NCBI RefSeq assembly: GCF_003060965.1
Contig: NZ_QAII01000104.1
Coordinates: 13,912 to 53,918 of the forward strand
DNA length: 40,007 nt
Direction: 5' to 3'
From: Caulobacter sp. HMWF025
GTDB taxonomy: Bacteria > Pseudomonadota > Alphaproteobacteria > Caulobacterales > Caulobacteraceae
Shown here: positions 22,724 to 29,956 of the stretch, piece by piece
Numbering within the stretch: position 1 is the first letter of the stretch
Layout: each line of letters opens with the position of its first letter
Notes under the pieces: model-generated
The model's database searches: none
Seen by the model: only the letters and a program-made list of their open reading frames with translations
Told to the model about the DNA's origin: nothing
Position numbers and translations under genes: made by a program

Positions 22724-24654
22724 CTGCGCCCGGTGACGTCAGCGATGGCCCGGGCGATCTGGTGCACATTGTAGGGCTTGCGCACGATCGGGGCGTCAAA
22801 GCCCATGGGTGCGGCCTTGTCGGCATAGCCGGTGGCAAACACGAACGGCCGACCTTCCCGGCGCAGCATCTCCGCGACGGGGGCAACCGACTGGCCGTTG
22901 AGGTCGGCGTCCAGCACGGCGACGTCGAAGGTCAGGCCCAGCATCGAAAGGGCTTCGCCCAGCTCGGCCGCGCAGCCCACGACCTCGACGCCGGCATCTT
23001 CCAGACCCGCTTCCAGCTCGAGAGCCAGGAGCAGGCTGTCCTCGACGATCAGCACCTTCAGGCCGGCGATCGCGCCGGGCCGGATGGTCTCGTCGGCGGC
23101 AATCAGGGTCTCGACGATCCGTTCGGGCGTGGCACTGGGTGCCGGTTCCGGCGGCGGGCCCTCAGCCAGGGCGTCAGCGGCCGCCTGGATCAGGGCGCAC
23201 AGGCCGCTCCGGCGATAGTCCATGCTGGCGGTTCCACCCAGCTCCCGACCGACCACGTCCTCGATCAGGGTCGCGCCGAACCCGCGCCGGGTCGGCGGCG
23301 AAGCCGGGGGGCCCCCCGTTTCCAGCCATTCCAGCGAGAACCCGCCGCTGGCGCTGCGACGCCATACGACCTCGACCTTGCCGTTCTCGACCGACAGGGA
23401 CCCGTACTTGACCGCGTTCACGGCCAGTTCGTGCAGGGTCAGGGACAGGGCCGAGGCCGCCCGCGGGGTCAGGAACAGTTCCGGACCGTCCCAGCGGGTC
23501 TGGGTCGGGGCCAGACCGCCAAGTTCCGCAGCGGCGATCCGGGCCAGGGTCGCGCCCCGCCAGCGCGCGGCACTCAGCAGGTCGTGGGCCGAACTCATCG
23601 ACTTCAGGCGCGCGGCGAAGGTCTTGAGGAAGGCATCGAGCGACGAGGATTTTCGCGCTGACTGAGCCGCCACGGACTGGACGACCGCCAGCAGGTTCTT
23701 GATGCGGTGGTCGAGTTCGGCCAGCAGGCTTTCGCGCTGTTCGTCCTGCAGCCGGCGACCGGTAATGTCCTGAACGACGCCGATCAGGCGGGACGGGCTC
23801 CCCGCCTCATCATGCACCATGACGCCGGCCGCGCGGGTCCAGTGGGTTCGGCCATCGGCATCGGGTACCCGGCGACACTCGACCTCGTAGCGGCCACGCT
23901 TTTCCAGCTGGTCGGCAACTGAGGCATTGGTACTTTCCCGGTCCTCGGGATGAACGAAGGCAAACAGCGCCATGCCGCCTTCGGAGGGGATCTCGCCCTC
24001 CGGGACGCCGGCGATCTTGGCCATGCGGGGGCTGATCCGGAACCGGTCGCCGGCAATGTCCCATTCGAACTCGCCGAGGCTGGCTGCGCCGATGGCCAGG
24101 GCCAGGCGCTCGCTCTCCAGATTGCGGCTCTGATCCCGCCGCCGCTCATGGCCTGCGGCTTTCAACAGACTGGCCATGGCCGTGGCCGCAAGATCCGCAA
24201 GCGCGTCAAGATCCAGCGGGTCCACGGCGCGGGCCAGGTTCAGGCCCTCAACCCGCAGCATGCCGACCACGTGACCGGCCGGATCGATCAGGGGCGCTGC
24301 GGCCAACCGGCCATGGCCATCCGAGCCGTTCGGGCGCGTCGAAGCCTGCGCCGGGCCCTCATCCTCGATCAGCGGCTTGCCGCCGGTCACGATCAACCCT
24401 GCCAGGCGTTCGAACGCGGGGCTGTGGCGGGAGGCTGGACCGAGGCAGGCCAGGCCTGTCAGGCCATCATGATCTATGAGCAGCAGTTCGGCCTGCCGGG
24501 CGTCGAACAGCCGCACGGCGAGATGCAGCAGTCGCGCTATTTTTGGATCGTCCACCGGACGCCGCAGGCCCCTGAACGCACTCACCGCGCGCACCCGGGT
24601 GGCCTCCCTGTCGGCGTCGAGCGCGGGACGAGAATGCTCCATGTCGCAGACCAT
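22720..24654 (-). CDS. Soluble GAF-PAS-HWE histidine kinase with C-terminal receiver
   Basis: The 644-residue cytoplasmic hybrid kinase has no membrane helix. Order: a GAF-like domain (about residues 40-165), a PAS/PAC fold (about 185-300, ending GVVQDITGRR), an HWE dimerisation/phosphoacceptor segment LDHRIKNLLAVVQSVAAQ (about 312-330), and a catalytic domain with LTLHELAVNAVKYGSL and RRGFGATLIEDVV. A receiver (about 540-640, VLIVEDSLLL, phosphoacceptor in VLDADLNG, KPYN lysine) closes the protein. HWE kinases of this layout often feed the PhyR general stress pathway in alphaproteobacteria, and phyR is only 4 kb away, but the link is inferred. An in-frame ATG at 24642 is an alternative start. 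Confidence 0.9.
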   Translation of the reverse strand: MVCDMEHSRPALDADREATRVRAVSAFRGLRRPVDDPKIARLLHLAVRLFDARQAELLLIDHDGLTGLACLGPASRHSPAFERLAGLIVTGGKPLIEDEGPAQASTRPNGSDGHGRLAAAPLIDPAGHVVGMLRVEGLNLARAVDPLDLDALADLAATAMASLLKAAGHERRRDQSRNLESERLALAIGAASLGEFEWDIAGDRFRISPRMAKIAGVPEGEIPSEGGMALFAFVHPEDRESTNASVADQLEKRGRYEVECRRVPDADGRTHWTRAAGVMVHDEAGSPSRLIGVVQDITGRRLQDEQRESLLAELDHRIKNLLAVVQSVAAQSARKSSSLDAFLKTFAARLKSMSSAHDLLSAARWRGATLARIAAAELGGLAPTQTRWDGPELFLTPRAASALSLTLHELAVNAVKYGSLSVENGKVEVVWRRSASGGFSLEWLETGGPPASPPTRRGFGATLIEDVVGRELGGTASMDYRRSGLCALIQAAADALAEGPPPEPAPSATPERIVETLIAADETIRPGAIAGLKVLIVEDSLLLALELEAGLEDAGVEVVGCAAELGEALSMLGLTFDVAVLDADLNGQSVAPVAEMLRREGRPFVFATGYADKAAPMGFDAPIVRKPYNVHQIARAIADVTGRS

Positions 24655-24728
24655 AGACTCGCTTCGCGCCTGACGCGAGTGTCGATGATGATTCGGCTGT
24701 GGTGAAGGCGTTTGCGGCAGTCTATTAT

Positions 24729-24754
24729 GGAACCCGGCGTCAGGGCATCGCGTT
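24729..24754 (+). promoter_or_regulatory. EcfG (SigT) promoter of the YqjD/YqjE-like pair
   Basis: GGAAC (24729-24733), 17 bases, CGTT (24751-24754): an exact match to the alphaproteobacterial EcfG consensus. It lies about 60 bases before the start codon at 24817 and points toward it. Confidence 0.75.
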
Positions 24755-24816
24755 GACGAGGCCTAGTCCTGACCGCCAACTCGCCTTGTTGGCTGCGCCG
24801 CGAACCGGAGATGACG

Positions 24817-25167
24817 ATGACTGCGAACGTTCTTAAGACCGCTGCCAAGGACGCCGAAAAGGTGAAGGCCGCCGCAGAGACCGCCGTTAATCATGCCGAG
24901 CACAGCTTTGCCGAAGCTGCTGCCGCCGCGAAGGTCTCGCTCGCCGAGGCCGCCCGTCGCGTCGAGAAGTCGGTGTCTGAAGGCCTTGAGACGCTCCAGG
25001 CCCAAAGCCGTACCTATACCGACACGGCCGGACAGCAGCTGGACGAAGCCCAGCGCTATGTTTCCGAACGTGTTCGCGAACGTCCCATTGCAGCGACCCT
25101 GGCCGGCCTCGGCGTCGGCGTACTGCTGGGCCTGCTGATCGCCGGCAGCCGCAACAACAACCGGTGA
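24817..25167 (+). CDS. ElaB/YqjD/DUF883-like membrane-anchored protein
   Basis: The 116-residue protein has an alanine/lysine/glutamate-rich amphipathic helical body (about residues 5-80). A short RERPIAATLAGLGVGVLLGLLIAG tail anchor ends in basic and asparagine residues. This is the ElaB/YqjD plan, whose E. coli members tether ribosomes or other partners to the inner membrane in stationary phase. I chose the ATG at 24817 because GGAG is then spaced by 6 bases; the ATG at 24811 abuts it. The exact EcfG promoter upstream supports a stress role. It overlaps the next gene by GTGA. Confidence 0.8.
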   Translation: MTANVLKTAAKDAEKVKAAAETAVNHAEHSFAEAAAAAKVSLAEAARRVEKSVSEGLETLQAQSRTYTDTAGQQLDEAQRYVSERVRERPIAATLAGLGVGVLLGLLIAGSRNNNR

Positions 25168-25562
25168 TCTTCGAAAAAACCCTGATGACGCTGGCGGCTG
25201 CAGCGGCGATTGCCGCCGCTGCCGCCGTGAGCGTCTTTGCAGCGGCCTTTGCCCTGTACGCCGTTCTTGAGACCAGGATCGGCGCCGCAGGCGCGGCGGC
25301 TGCGGTCGCGGGGGTTGCCGCCCTGATCGTGGCGATCGCCGGACTGCTTGCGGCGCGCCGTGCGGAAAGCCGGCAGCCGCCCAGCGCGGCGGCCCAACCT
25401 GATGCCTACGGCCTGGCCGAGAAGATGGTCGGCATTGTTCGCGACCGTCCGCTGCTGTCCCTGGGTGCGGCCGTCGCCGCCGGGGTGTTTGTCCTGAAAA
25501 ATCCGACCCTGACGGCCGCTGTCGCCAAGGCCTTTATGGAAACGCGGCGCCCGCCCCGCTAA
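25164..25562 (+). CDS. YqjE/holin-III-like small membrane protein
   Basis: The 132-residue protein has two hydrophobic segments in its first half (about residues 8-35 and 40-62), a polar linker, and a weaker hydrophobic stretch near 97-112. This matches YqjE/phage-holin superfamily III proteins, which commonly follow a YqjD/DUF883 gene. Its GTG start overlaps the upstream TGA, so the two are translated together. Function is not established. It may continue into sodB, whose start is 63 bases downstream. Confidence 0.7.
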   Translation: MIFEKTLMTLAAAAAIAAAAAVSVFAAAFALYAVLETRIGAAGAAAAVAGVAALIVAIAGLLAARRAESRQPPSAAAQPDAYGLAEKMVGIVRDRPLLSLGAAVAAGVFVLKNPTLTAAVAKAFMETRRPPR

Positions 25563-25585
25563 ATCCCGTTTGTTGCTGCGTTCCC

Positions 25586-25605
25586 GCTCCTCCCCCTTTG
25601 GGGAA
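25586..25605 (+). repeat. Truncated palindromic repeat in the YqjE-sodB gap
   Basis: CTCCTCCCCCTTTGGGGAA matches the inner part of the window's palindromic repeats, in particular the copy at 39991, but the variable hairpin is missing. It lies 20 bases before the sodB start. Confidence 0.5.
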
Positions 25606-25625
25606 CGCCATCCCGTGGAGTCATC

Positions 25626-26243
25626 ATGTATTCGCTTCCCGCGCTTCCCTATGCCTATGACGCGCTTGAGCCGACGGTGTCGGCCAACACCCTGCATTTC
25701 CATCACGACAAGCACCATGCCGCCTATGTCACGGCCCTCAACGGGCTCCTGAACGGTGACGATCAGGGCTCGCTGGAAGCGGTCATCAAGGCCGCCGCCC
25801 CCGGCAAGGTGTTCAACAACGCCGCCCAGGCCTGGAACCACGCCTTTTTCTGGGACGCCATGAGCCCGACCCGCACCGCGCCGGGCGACGCGCTCGCGGC
25901 CGCGATCACCGCAGCGTTCGGCGACCTTGCCGGACTCCGCGCGGCCTTCGTGACCGAAGGCGTCGGTCACTTCGCCTCGGGCTGGGTCTGGCTGGTAGTC
26001 GAGGGCGGTGCCCTGAAGGTCATCTCGACCCACGATGCGGCCACCACGGTGACCCAGGACGGCGTCACCCCGCTGCTGGTCTGCGATGTCTGGGAGCACG
26101 CCTATTATCTGGATCACCAGAACAACCGGAAGGGCTTCCTTGAGGCCTGGTTTGACACCCTGGCCAACTGGTCGCTGGCCGATGCCCAGTTTGCGGCGTC
26201 GACGGGCACCGGCGAGACCTGGGCTTACCCGCTGCCGGCCTGA
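25626..26243 (+). CDS. sodB: Superoxide dismutase, iron type
   Basis: The 205-residue enzyme converts superoxide to peroxide and oxygen. LPALPYAYDALEP opens the protein. The metal ligands come from the FHHDKHHAAYV helix (His26/27 region), WNHAFFW, and DVWEHAYYLDH. The glutamine in NNAAQAWNH is the position that marks iron rather than manganese enzymes. There is no signal peptide, so it is cytoplasmic. A perfect intrinsic terminator follows at 26276. It may be read from the EcfG promoter at 24729 through the YqjD/YqjE pair, or from an unseen promoter. Confidence 0.95.
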   Translation: MYSLPALPYAYDALEPTVSANTLHFHHDKHHAAYVTALNGLLNGDDQGSLEAVIKAAAPGKVFNNAAQAWNHAFFWDAMSPTRTAPGDALAAAITAAFGDLAGLRAAFVTEGVGHFASGWVWLVVEGGALKVISTHDAATTVTQDGVTPLLVCDVWEHAYYLDHQNNRKGFLEAWFDTLANWSLADAQFAASTGTGETWAYPLPA

Positions 26244-26275
26244 CGCTCAGGCCAGGTTCGGGACTGAAACCGGAA

Positions 26276-26303
26276 ACGGCGCGGCGGTTGCCGCGCCGTT
26301 TTT
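26276..26303 (+). terminator. Intrinsic terminator after sodB
   Basis: Perfect 10-base arms ACGGCGCGGC (26276-26285) and GCCGCGCCGT (26290-26299) with loop GGTT are followed by a run of five T. AAA on the left side suggests it can also act on the convergent minus-strand operon. Confidence 0.9.
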
Positions 26304-26307
26304 CGTG

Positions 26308-27120
26308 TCAGATCCCGGTACTCCGCCTGCGCTCGAAGGCCCAGCTTCTCCAGACCTGGAACCTTGTGCGTTCGAGGGCGAAGGCCGTGACCCGGATATC
26401 GGCACCCTCGACTTCAATGAGGTTGAAGCTGGGGGGTGCGCCGCGCTCGCGGACGGAGAGGGTTCCTGATCCCACCGCCACGGTCTTGCCGTCGCCGAAC
26501 GGATAGGCGGCGACGAAGGGGGTGTGGATATGGCCGGACAGGACGAGGTCCGCCCGGGCCTGGACCAGGGTTTCGGCCGCCAGTGTCCCGCCCCGGACCC
26601 TGGCCGTCATCGGGCCCCCGGTGATCTCGATCAGGGGGTGATGGCAGACGACGATGCGGACCGCCGTGTCGGCCACGGACCCCAGCCTTTGCCGGAGGCG
26701 GAAGACCTGCGCCCCGGAGACCGCGCCCTTGGACCAGTTCCAGCGCAGCTGGGCTCCGCGTGCGGTGTTGAGCGTGAAGGCGGCGGCATCCGCCCCTGTC
26801 CAGGCGGCGTCGTCTTCAGTCCCGAAGCGATGTCTGTAGCGCCGCCAGGGATGAAGCAGTCGCTCAAGGATCTCACCCGGCCCGAGATAGGGGGTGTCGT
26901 GGTTGCCGGGCACGATCAGTTGGGGTCGCTGGACGCGCTCAAGCCAGGCCTGCGCAGCCTCGAATTCGGGTGTTGCGCCGTCCCGCGTCAGATCGCCGGC
27001 GACGATCAGAAGGTCGGGCTCAAGGGCTGCGAACTGCACAAGCGCGGCTTCGGTTGCGATACGGTTCTCGCCGCCGAAGTGGATGTCTGAAACCTGGATG
27101 ACCCTGAGAGACACACTCAC
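26308..27120 (-). CDS. Calcineurin-like metallophosphoesterase
   Basis: The 270-residue protein carries the binuclear metal motifs in order: VSDIHFGG, AGDLTRDG, VPGNHDTP, CHHPL and GHIHTPF. Related enzymes hydrolyse cyclic nucleotides, phospholipid head groups or UDP-diacylglucosamine; the substrate is not evident. I chose the GTG at 27120 because it overlaps the TGA of the upstream lipid kinase gene and begins just before the conserved VIQVSDIHF strand. The coupling suggests a common role with the lipid kinase in phospholipid turnover, which is inference. Confidence 0.88.
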   Translation of the reverse strand: MSVSLRVIQVSDIHFGGENRIATEAALVQFAALEPDLLIVAGDLTRDGATPEFEAAQAWLERVQRPQLIVPGNHDTPYLGPGEILERLLHPWRRYRHRFGTEDDAAWTGADAAAFTLNTARGAQLRWNWSKGAVSGAQVFRLRQRLGSVADTAVRIVVCHHPLIEITGGPMTARVRGGTLAAETLVQARADLVLSGHIHTPFVAAYPFGDGKTVAVGSGTLSVRERGAPPSFNLIEVEGADIRVTAFALERTRFQVWRSWAFERRRSTGI

Positions 27121-27968
27121 TCCGGCAGCGCCAGGGCCCGGAAAGCTTTGGGCCGGAAGCGGATCTGGACGCTGGGTCCCAGTCTGACAGGTTCTCCGTC
27201 GAGCAGCGCGGGAATGTGTCCGCGAGCCCAGACCCGACCGGTCCGGCAACGGCCCATACTGACCGAGGGGTCCTCACGCCAGGTGCCCGCGAGGGCGCTG
27301 AGGCCCAGCCGCAGGACATCGACCGCCGAGGCCGGGTCAAGAGCGGCGGCCTCGAGCGCGCGGGCGTCATTGTCCAGCTCATCGGAGACGAGTGGACAGG
27401 TGAGGGTCAGGGCCTCGGTCTTCTGTCGCGGCCGCCCGTCCAGGGAGAACCGCAGCCGCCCGGAAAAGGCCCGCTTCAGGGCGCGCTGGGCCCGCAGGGT
27501 CATAAGCCGAAACTGCCCGGCCCTGGCGGCCTCGCGGGCATCCGCCCACAGGGCGGGGCTGCCGAGGATCGCCGCGACGAAGAACAGGTGGCCCGAGATC
27601 TCACCGCCTGAAACCATTTTCGGGACGCCCCGTTCCAGGCACTCGGCCATGGCGACGGGCCAGGTCCGATCGCCATACAGGGCATGGGGCAGCATGTTCA
27701 TGGTCCCACCGGGCAGGGGCGCGATGGGCGGTCCATCCGGGCCGGACATTTCCGCCGCAGCCCGCGCGGTTCCGTCGCCGGCGATGATGAACACGGCATC
27801 GGGCGCGGTGTCGATGGCCCGACGAAGCACCTCGATCAGGGTACCGCCCTCCGGCGTATGCACCGTTCCCGTGATGCCGTGTTCGGCCAGAAGGCGTTCA
27901 GCCACCTGGCGCGCGTCCGTCTGGACCGAGCCCGAGGCGATATTGGCAATGATCTCGACGCGGCGCAC
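27117..27968 (-). CDS. Diacylglycerol kinase family lipid kinase
   Basis: The 283-residue protein has the DAGK catalytic fold: VEIIANIASGS at the N-terminus, IIAGDGTARAAAEM with the GDGT nucleotide loop (about residues 60-75), and APLPGGTMNMLPHAL, where the usual PxGTxND is GGTMNM. A beta-sandwich C-terminal half follows. It probably phosphorylates a diacylglycerol or related lipid at the inner membrane. The GTG at 27968 is preferred because GGAG lies 6 bases upstream; earlier in-frame codons add non-conserved residues. It is followed by a coupled metallophosphoesterase. Confidence 0.87.
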   Translation of the reverse strand: MRRVEIIANIASGSVQTDARQVAERLLAEHGITGTVHTPEGGTLIEVLRRAIDTAPDAVFIIAGDGTARAAAEMSGPDGPPIAPLPGGTMNMLPHALYGDRTWPVAMAECLERGVPKMVSGGEISGHLFFVAAILGSPALWADAREAARAGQFRLMTLRAQRALKRAFSGRLRFSLDGRPRQKTEALTLTCPLVSDELDNDARALEAAALDPASAVDVLRLGLSALAGTWREDPSVSMGRCRTGRVWARGHIPALLDGEPVRLGPSVQIRFRPKAFRALALPE

Positions 27969-28020
27969 CGACAGCTCCTTCAGCAGGGTCCCGGCAGCGC
28001 AAACGGCCAAGCTTGCCGCC

Positions 28021-28258
28021 GGTTCCCTGCACAGCCGTCGGGGAACCCTGCGCTCTGGCGCGCCGCGGCCGGTGAAGCAGCGCGCCAGGGCTCCAGGGTT
28101 CGGGCGGCCCCTGCGGGCTTCAGCGCATCATGATCAAAGGGGGGGTGCGGAGGCGGCAGGCTGGTTTGCACCAGCCTCAAGTCGGGGGGGCGTCGCCGCC
28201 TCCGCACCCTTCAAAATGCATTCGGGCGAAGCGGGTTCCCGCTTCTGCGAACTTTTTT
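28021..28258 (+). ncRNA. Candidate structured small RNA ending at an intrinsic terminator
   Basis: No gene covers this stretch, yet it is packed with perfect stems. Stem A: GAACCCTG (28043-28050) with CAGGGTTC (28094-28101), enclosing CTGGCGCGC (28055-28063) with GCGCGCCAG (28080-28088). Stem B: 15 perfect bases (28143-28157 with 28195-28209) enclosing the hairpin AGGCTGG/CCAGCCT (28158-28177) and a loop with seven G. A terminator hairpin follows (28221-28258). A rival hairpin GGTTCCC (28021-28027) with GGGAACC (28041-28047) would exclude stem A. The 5' end and promoter are not visible, so the start is approximate. I find none of the conserved cores of tmRNA, RNase P, SRP or 6S RNA. It could instead be an untranslated leader of the lipid kinase gene on the minus strand, but the U-tract favours the plus strand. 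Confidence 0.4.
28221..28258 (+). terminator. Orphan intrinsic terminator on the plus strand
   Basis: Outer stem TTCG (28221-28224) with CGAA (28248-28251) and inner stem GAAGCGGG (28228-28235) with CCCGCTTC (28238-28245; the innermost pair probably opens to form the loop) are followed by C and six T (28253-28258). No plus-strand coding gene ends upstream; the nearest, sodB, has its own terminator 2 kb away. Confidence 0.7.
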
Positions 28259-28284
28259 CGCGTCGCTTGAGGCCGACTGCGGCC

Positions 28285-28309
28285 GGAACGTCGGAGGGTG
28301 GGGGACGTT
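28285..28309 (+). promoter_or_regulatory. EcfG (SigT) promoter of the small membrane protein
   Basis: GGAAC (28285-28289), 16 bases, CGTT (28306-28309), an exact consensus match. It points to the gene at 28415, leaving a leader of about 100 bases. Confidence 0.75.
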
Positions 28310-28414
28310 GTTTTCACGGGGACAAAATCTGACGGCCTGACGCCCCATGGCCACCAGGGGCCGGGCAGGTCCCGGGCACCAGACCGGCCTCGGGAAGTGC
28401 GCAAGGAGACCATC

Positions 28415-28672
28415 ATGTCCACAGACCTTTCCCGGCCCGCTCAAAGCATCAGCGCCACACGGGCCCGGCAGGGGCGATGGGGGCGGCACATCTTCTGGAT
28501 CCTGGTCGTATCGACGGTCCTGGCGGCCATGGCCCTGTTCGGGGCCTGGGGCTTCCGTTCCGGTGATCTGGCGTCGGTGGAGCACAATAATGGTGTCAAG
28601 ACGCCGGCGGAGGCCGAGCGCTTCGATACCCGGCAAAGCCCGGCCCGCCAGACCGCGCCGCCGGCCGGCTGA
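28415..28672 (+). CDS. Small single-pass membrane protein, likely stress-induced
   Basis: The 85-residue protein has a basic, Ser/Arg-rich N-terminus and one membrane helix (HIFWILVVSTVLAAMALFGAWGF, about residues 25-47). A polar tail rich in Pro and Ala follows. I recognise no family. The ATG at 28415 has an excellent Shine-Dalgarno AAGGAG 6 bases upstream. An exact EcfG promoter lies at 28285 and a bidirectional terminator at 28701, so it is a complete single-gene unit convergent with phyR. Its location and promoter suggest membership of the general stress regulon. Confidence 0.72.
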   Translation: MSTDLSRPAQSISATRARQGRWGRHIFWILVVSTVLAAMALFGAWGFRSGDLASVEHNNGVKTPAEAERFDTRQSPARQTAPPAG

Positions 28673-28700
28673 TCGGGTTCGGACCAGGTGCATAACGGGA

Positions 28701-28728
28701 AAAGGCCGCCCTGACCGGGGCGGCCTTT
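28701..28728. terminator. Bidirectional intrinsic terminator between the small membrane protein and phyR
   Basis: Eleven-base arms AAAGGCCGCCC (28701-28711) and GGGCGGCCTTT (28718-28728) enclose TGACCG. Plus-strand TTTCCTTT and minus-strand TTTTCCC tails serve both convergent genes. Confidence 0.85.
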
Positions 28729-28746
28729 CCTTTCGGGCCTTGAGGC

Positions 28747-29547
28747 CTAAGCGGCCTTCTGGCTGCGGCGCGGGTGGAAAAACAGCGCCTGTCCGATGGC
28801 CGCCTTTACCGTTTCCGGCTGGAACGGCTTGGTGATCAGGAAGGTCGGTTCGGGACGCTCGCCGGTCAGCAGGCGTTCCGGGAAGGCCGTGATGAAGATC
28901 ACCGGCACGTCCAGTCGGGCCAGGATGTCCTTGACCGCGTCGATGCCCGAAGATCCGTCAGCCAGCTGGATGTCGGCCAGCACCAGTCCCGGCGTCCGGC
29001 GAGCCACGGCCTCGATTGCTTCACCACGCGTTGCGGCGATTTCGGTGACCTCGTGGCCGAGTTCCCGCACCAGCGCCTCGATGTCGGCGGCAATCACCGG
29101 CTCGTCCTCGATGATCAGCACTTCGGTCGCCAGCTCGGCGTCGATCTCGGTCTGGGCTTCGGCGATCAGTCTCTCGACGTCGCCGAACGCGCAGCCGAGG
29201 ATCTGGGCGGCCTCGGTGGGCGTGAAGCCCTCCAGGGCCGTCAGCAGGAACGCCTGACGGGAACGGGGCGCGATACGCATCAGCCGGTGGGCCGCGTCAT
29301 CGGCCGGTGACGTCGTGTCCTCGTTGCGGGCTTCGAGCTGGGCACCGGATGAAAGCCAGATGGCATGAAAGACCCGGTAGAGCGCAACGCGCGGGGACAG
29401 GCCGGCGTCCAGGGACCGCTCACCACCGGCCAGGGCTTCGAGGGCGACCCGTACGTAGTGGTCCCCGGTTTTCTGATCCCCGGTGAGGGCGCGGGCGTAG
29501 CGGCGAATATAGGGCAGATGCGGCGCCAGCCGGGCAAGAAGACTCAT
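28747..29547 (-). CDS. phyR: PhyR, response regulator anti-anti-sigma factor
   Basis: The 266-residue protein has the unmistakable PhyR order. An N-terminal sigma-like domain comes first (about residues 5-130, with a sigma-4-like stretch APRSRQAFLLTALEGFTPTEAAQILGCAFGDVERLI). A C-terminal receiver follows (about 140-260), with VLIIEDEPVIAADIE, the phosphoacceptor in VLADIQLADG, and the FATGUY-type PVIFITAFPERLL and ITKPF. When phosphorylated it binds NepR and frees the EcfG sigma factor. It is divergent from nepR-sigT and has its own EcfG promoter at 29617-29642, giving positive feedback. Confidence 0.97.
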   Translation of the reverse strand: MSLLARLAPHLPYIRRYARALTGDQKTGDHYVRVALEALAGGERSLDAGLSPRVALYRVFHAIWLSSGAQLEARNEDTTSPADDAAHRLMRIAPRSRQAFLLTALEGFTPTEAAQILGCAFGDVERLIAEAQTEIDAELATEVLIIEDEPVIAADIEALVRELGHEVTEIAATRGEAIEAVARRTPGLVLADIQLADGSSGIDAVKDILARLDVPVIFITAFPERLLTGERPEPTFLITKPFQPETVKAAIGQALFFHPRRSQKAA

Positions 29548-29616
29548 GACCCCTCCCGATGCGGTGTCTTCGAATACGAAACGACGGCCAAGCTAGACCG
29601 TTCACTCAGTCATCTA

Positions 29617-29642
29617 AACGCCTTCCGGATGAAGCTGGTTCC
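29617..29642 (-). promoter_or_regulatory. EcfG (SigT) promoter of phyR
   Basis: On the minus strand GGAAC (29642-29638), 17 bases, CGTT (29620-29617), an exact consensus match about 70 bases before the phyR start codon. Autoregulation by SigT is expected. Confidence 0.85.
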
Positions 29643-29681
29643 GCCCGGTGCGAAATTTTGCAATCCTGTGCCCAAGCTTCG

Positions 29682-29706
29682 GGAACCGGATACGGAAAAC
29701 GGCGTT
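29682..29706 (+). promoter_or_regulatory. EcfG (SigT) promoter of nepR-sigT-phyK
   Basis: GGAAC (29682-29686), 16 bases, CGTT (29703-29706), an exact match, 64 bases before the nepR start codon. Its -35 element is only 40 bases from that of the divergent phyR promoter. Confidence 0.87.
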
Positions 29707-29770
29707 GACCTCTGGCAGACACTCATCCGGCCAAAGGGGGCGGGCGTCGCGTTATACCGGCGTCGAGGAC

Positions 29771-29956
29771 ATGATCGAACACGCACCCATGGATGACCAC
29801 CGCAAAAGCGCCGCCGCCCTTGATGAAGCGCGGCTTCGGCAGCAGGCCATCGGCGTGAAGCTGCGCCAGATGTTCGACGAGGTCGTCAACGAGCCGGTTC
29901 CGGACGAGTTCCTGGATATCCTCAGGAAGGCCGACGCGCCGGCGAGTGGCCAGTGA
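29771..29956 (+). CDS. nepR: NepR anti-sigma factor
   Basis: The 61-residue protein carries the NepR core IGVKLRQMFDEVVNEPVPDEF followed by LDILRKAD (about residues 26-55), two helices that clamp the EcfG sigma factor and are in turn sequestered by PhyR. I chose the ATG at 29771, which follows the EcfG promoter at 29682 at a sensible distance; the ATG at 29789 is an alternative. The stop overlaps the sigT GTG start (GTGA), so anti-sigma and sigma are made together. Confidence 0.95.
   Translation: MIEHAPMDDHRKSAAALDEARLRQQAIGVKLRQMFDEVVNEPVPDEFLDILRKADAPASGQ

Noticed and set aside
28021-28258. tmRNA, RNase P RNA, SRP RNA or 6S RNA as the identity of the structured region
   Set aside because: None of the conserved core sequences that I know for these RNAs occurs here, and the stem arrangement does not fit their folds.
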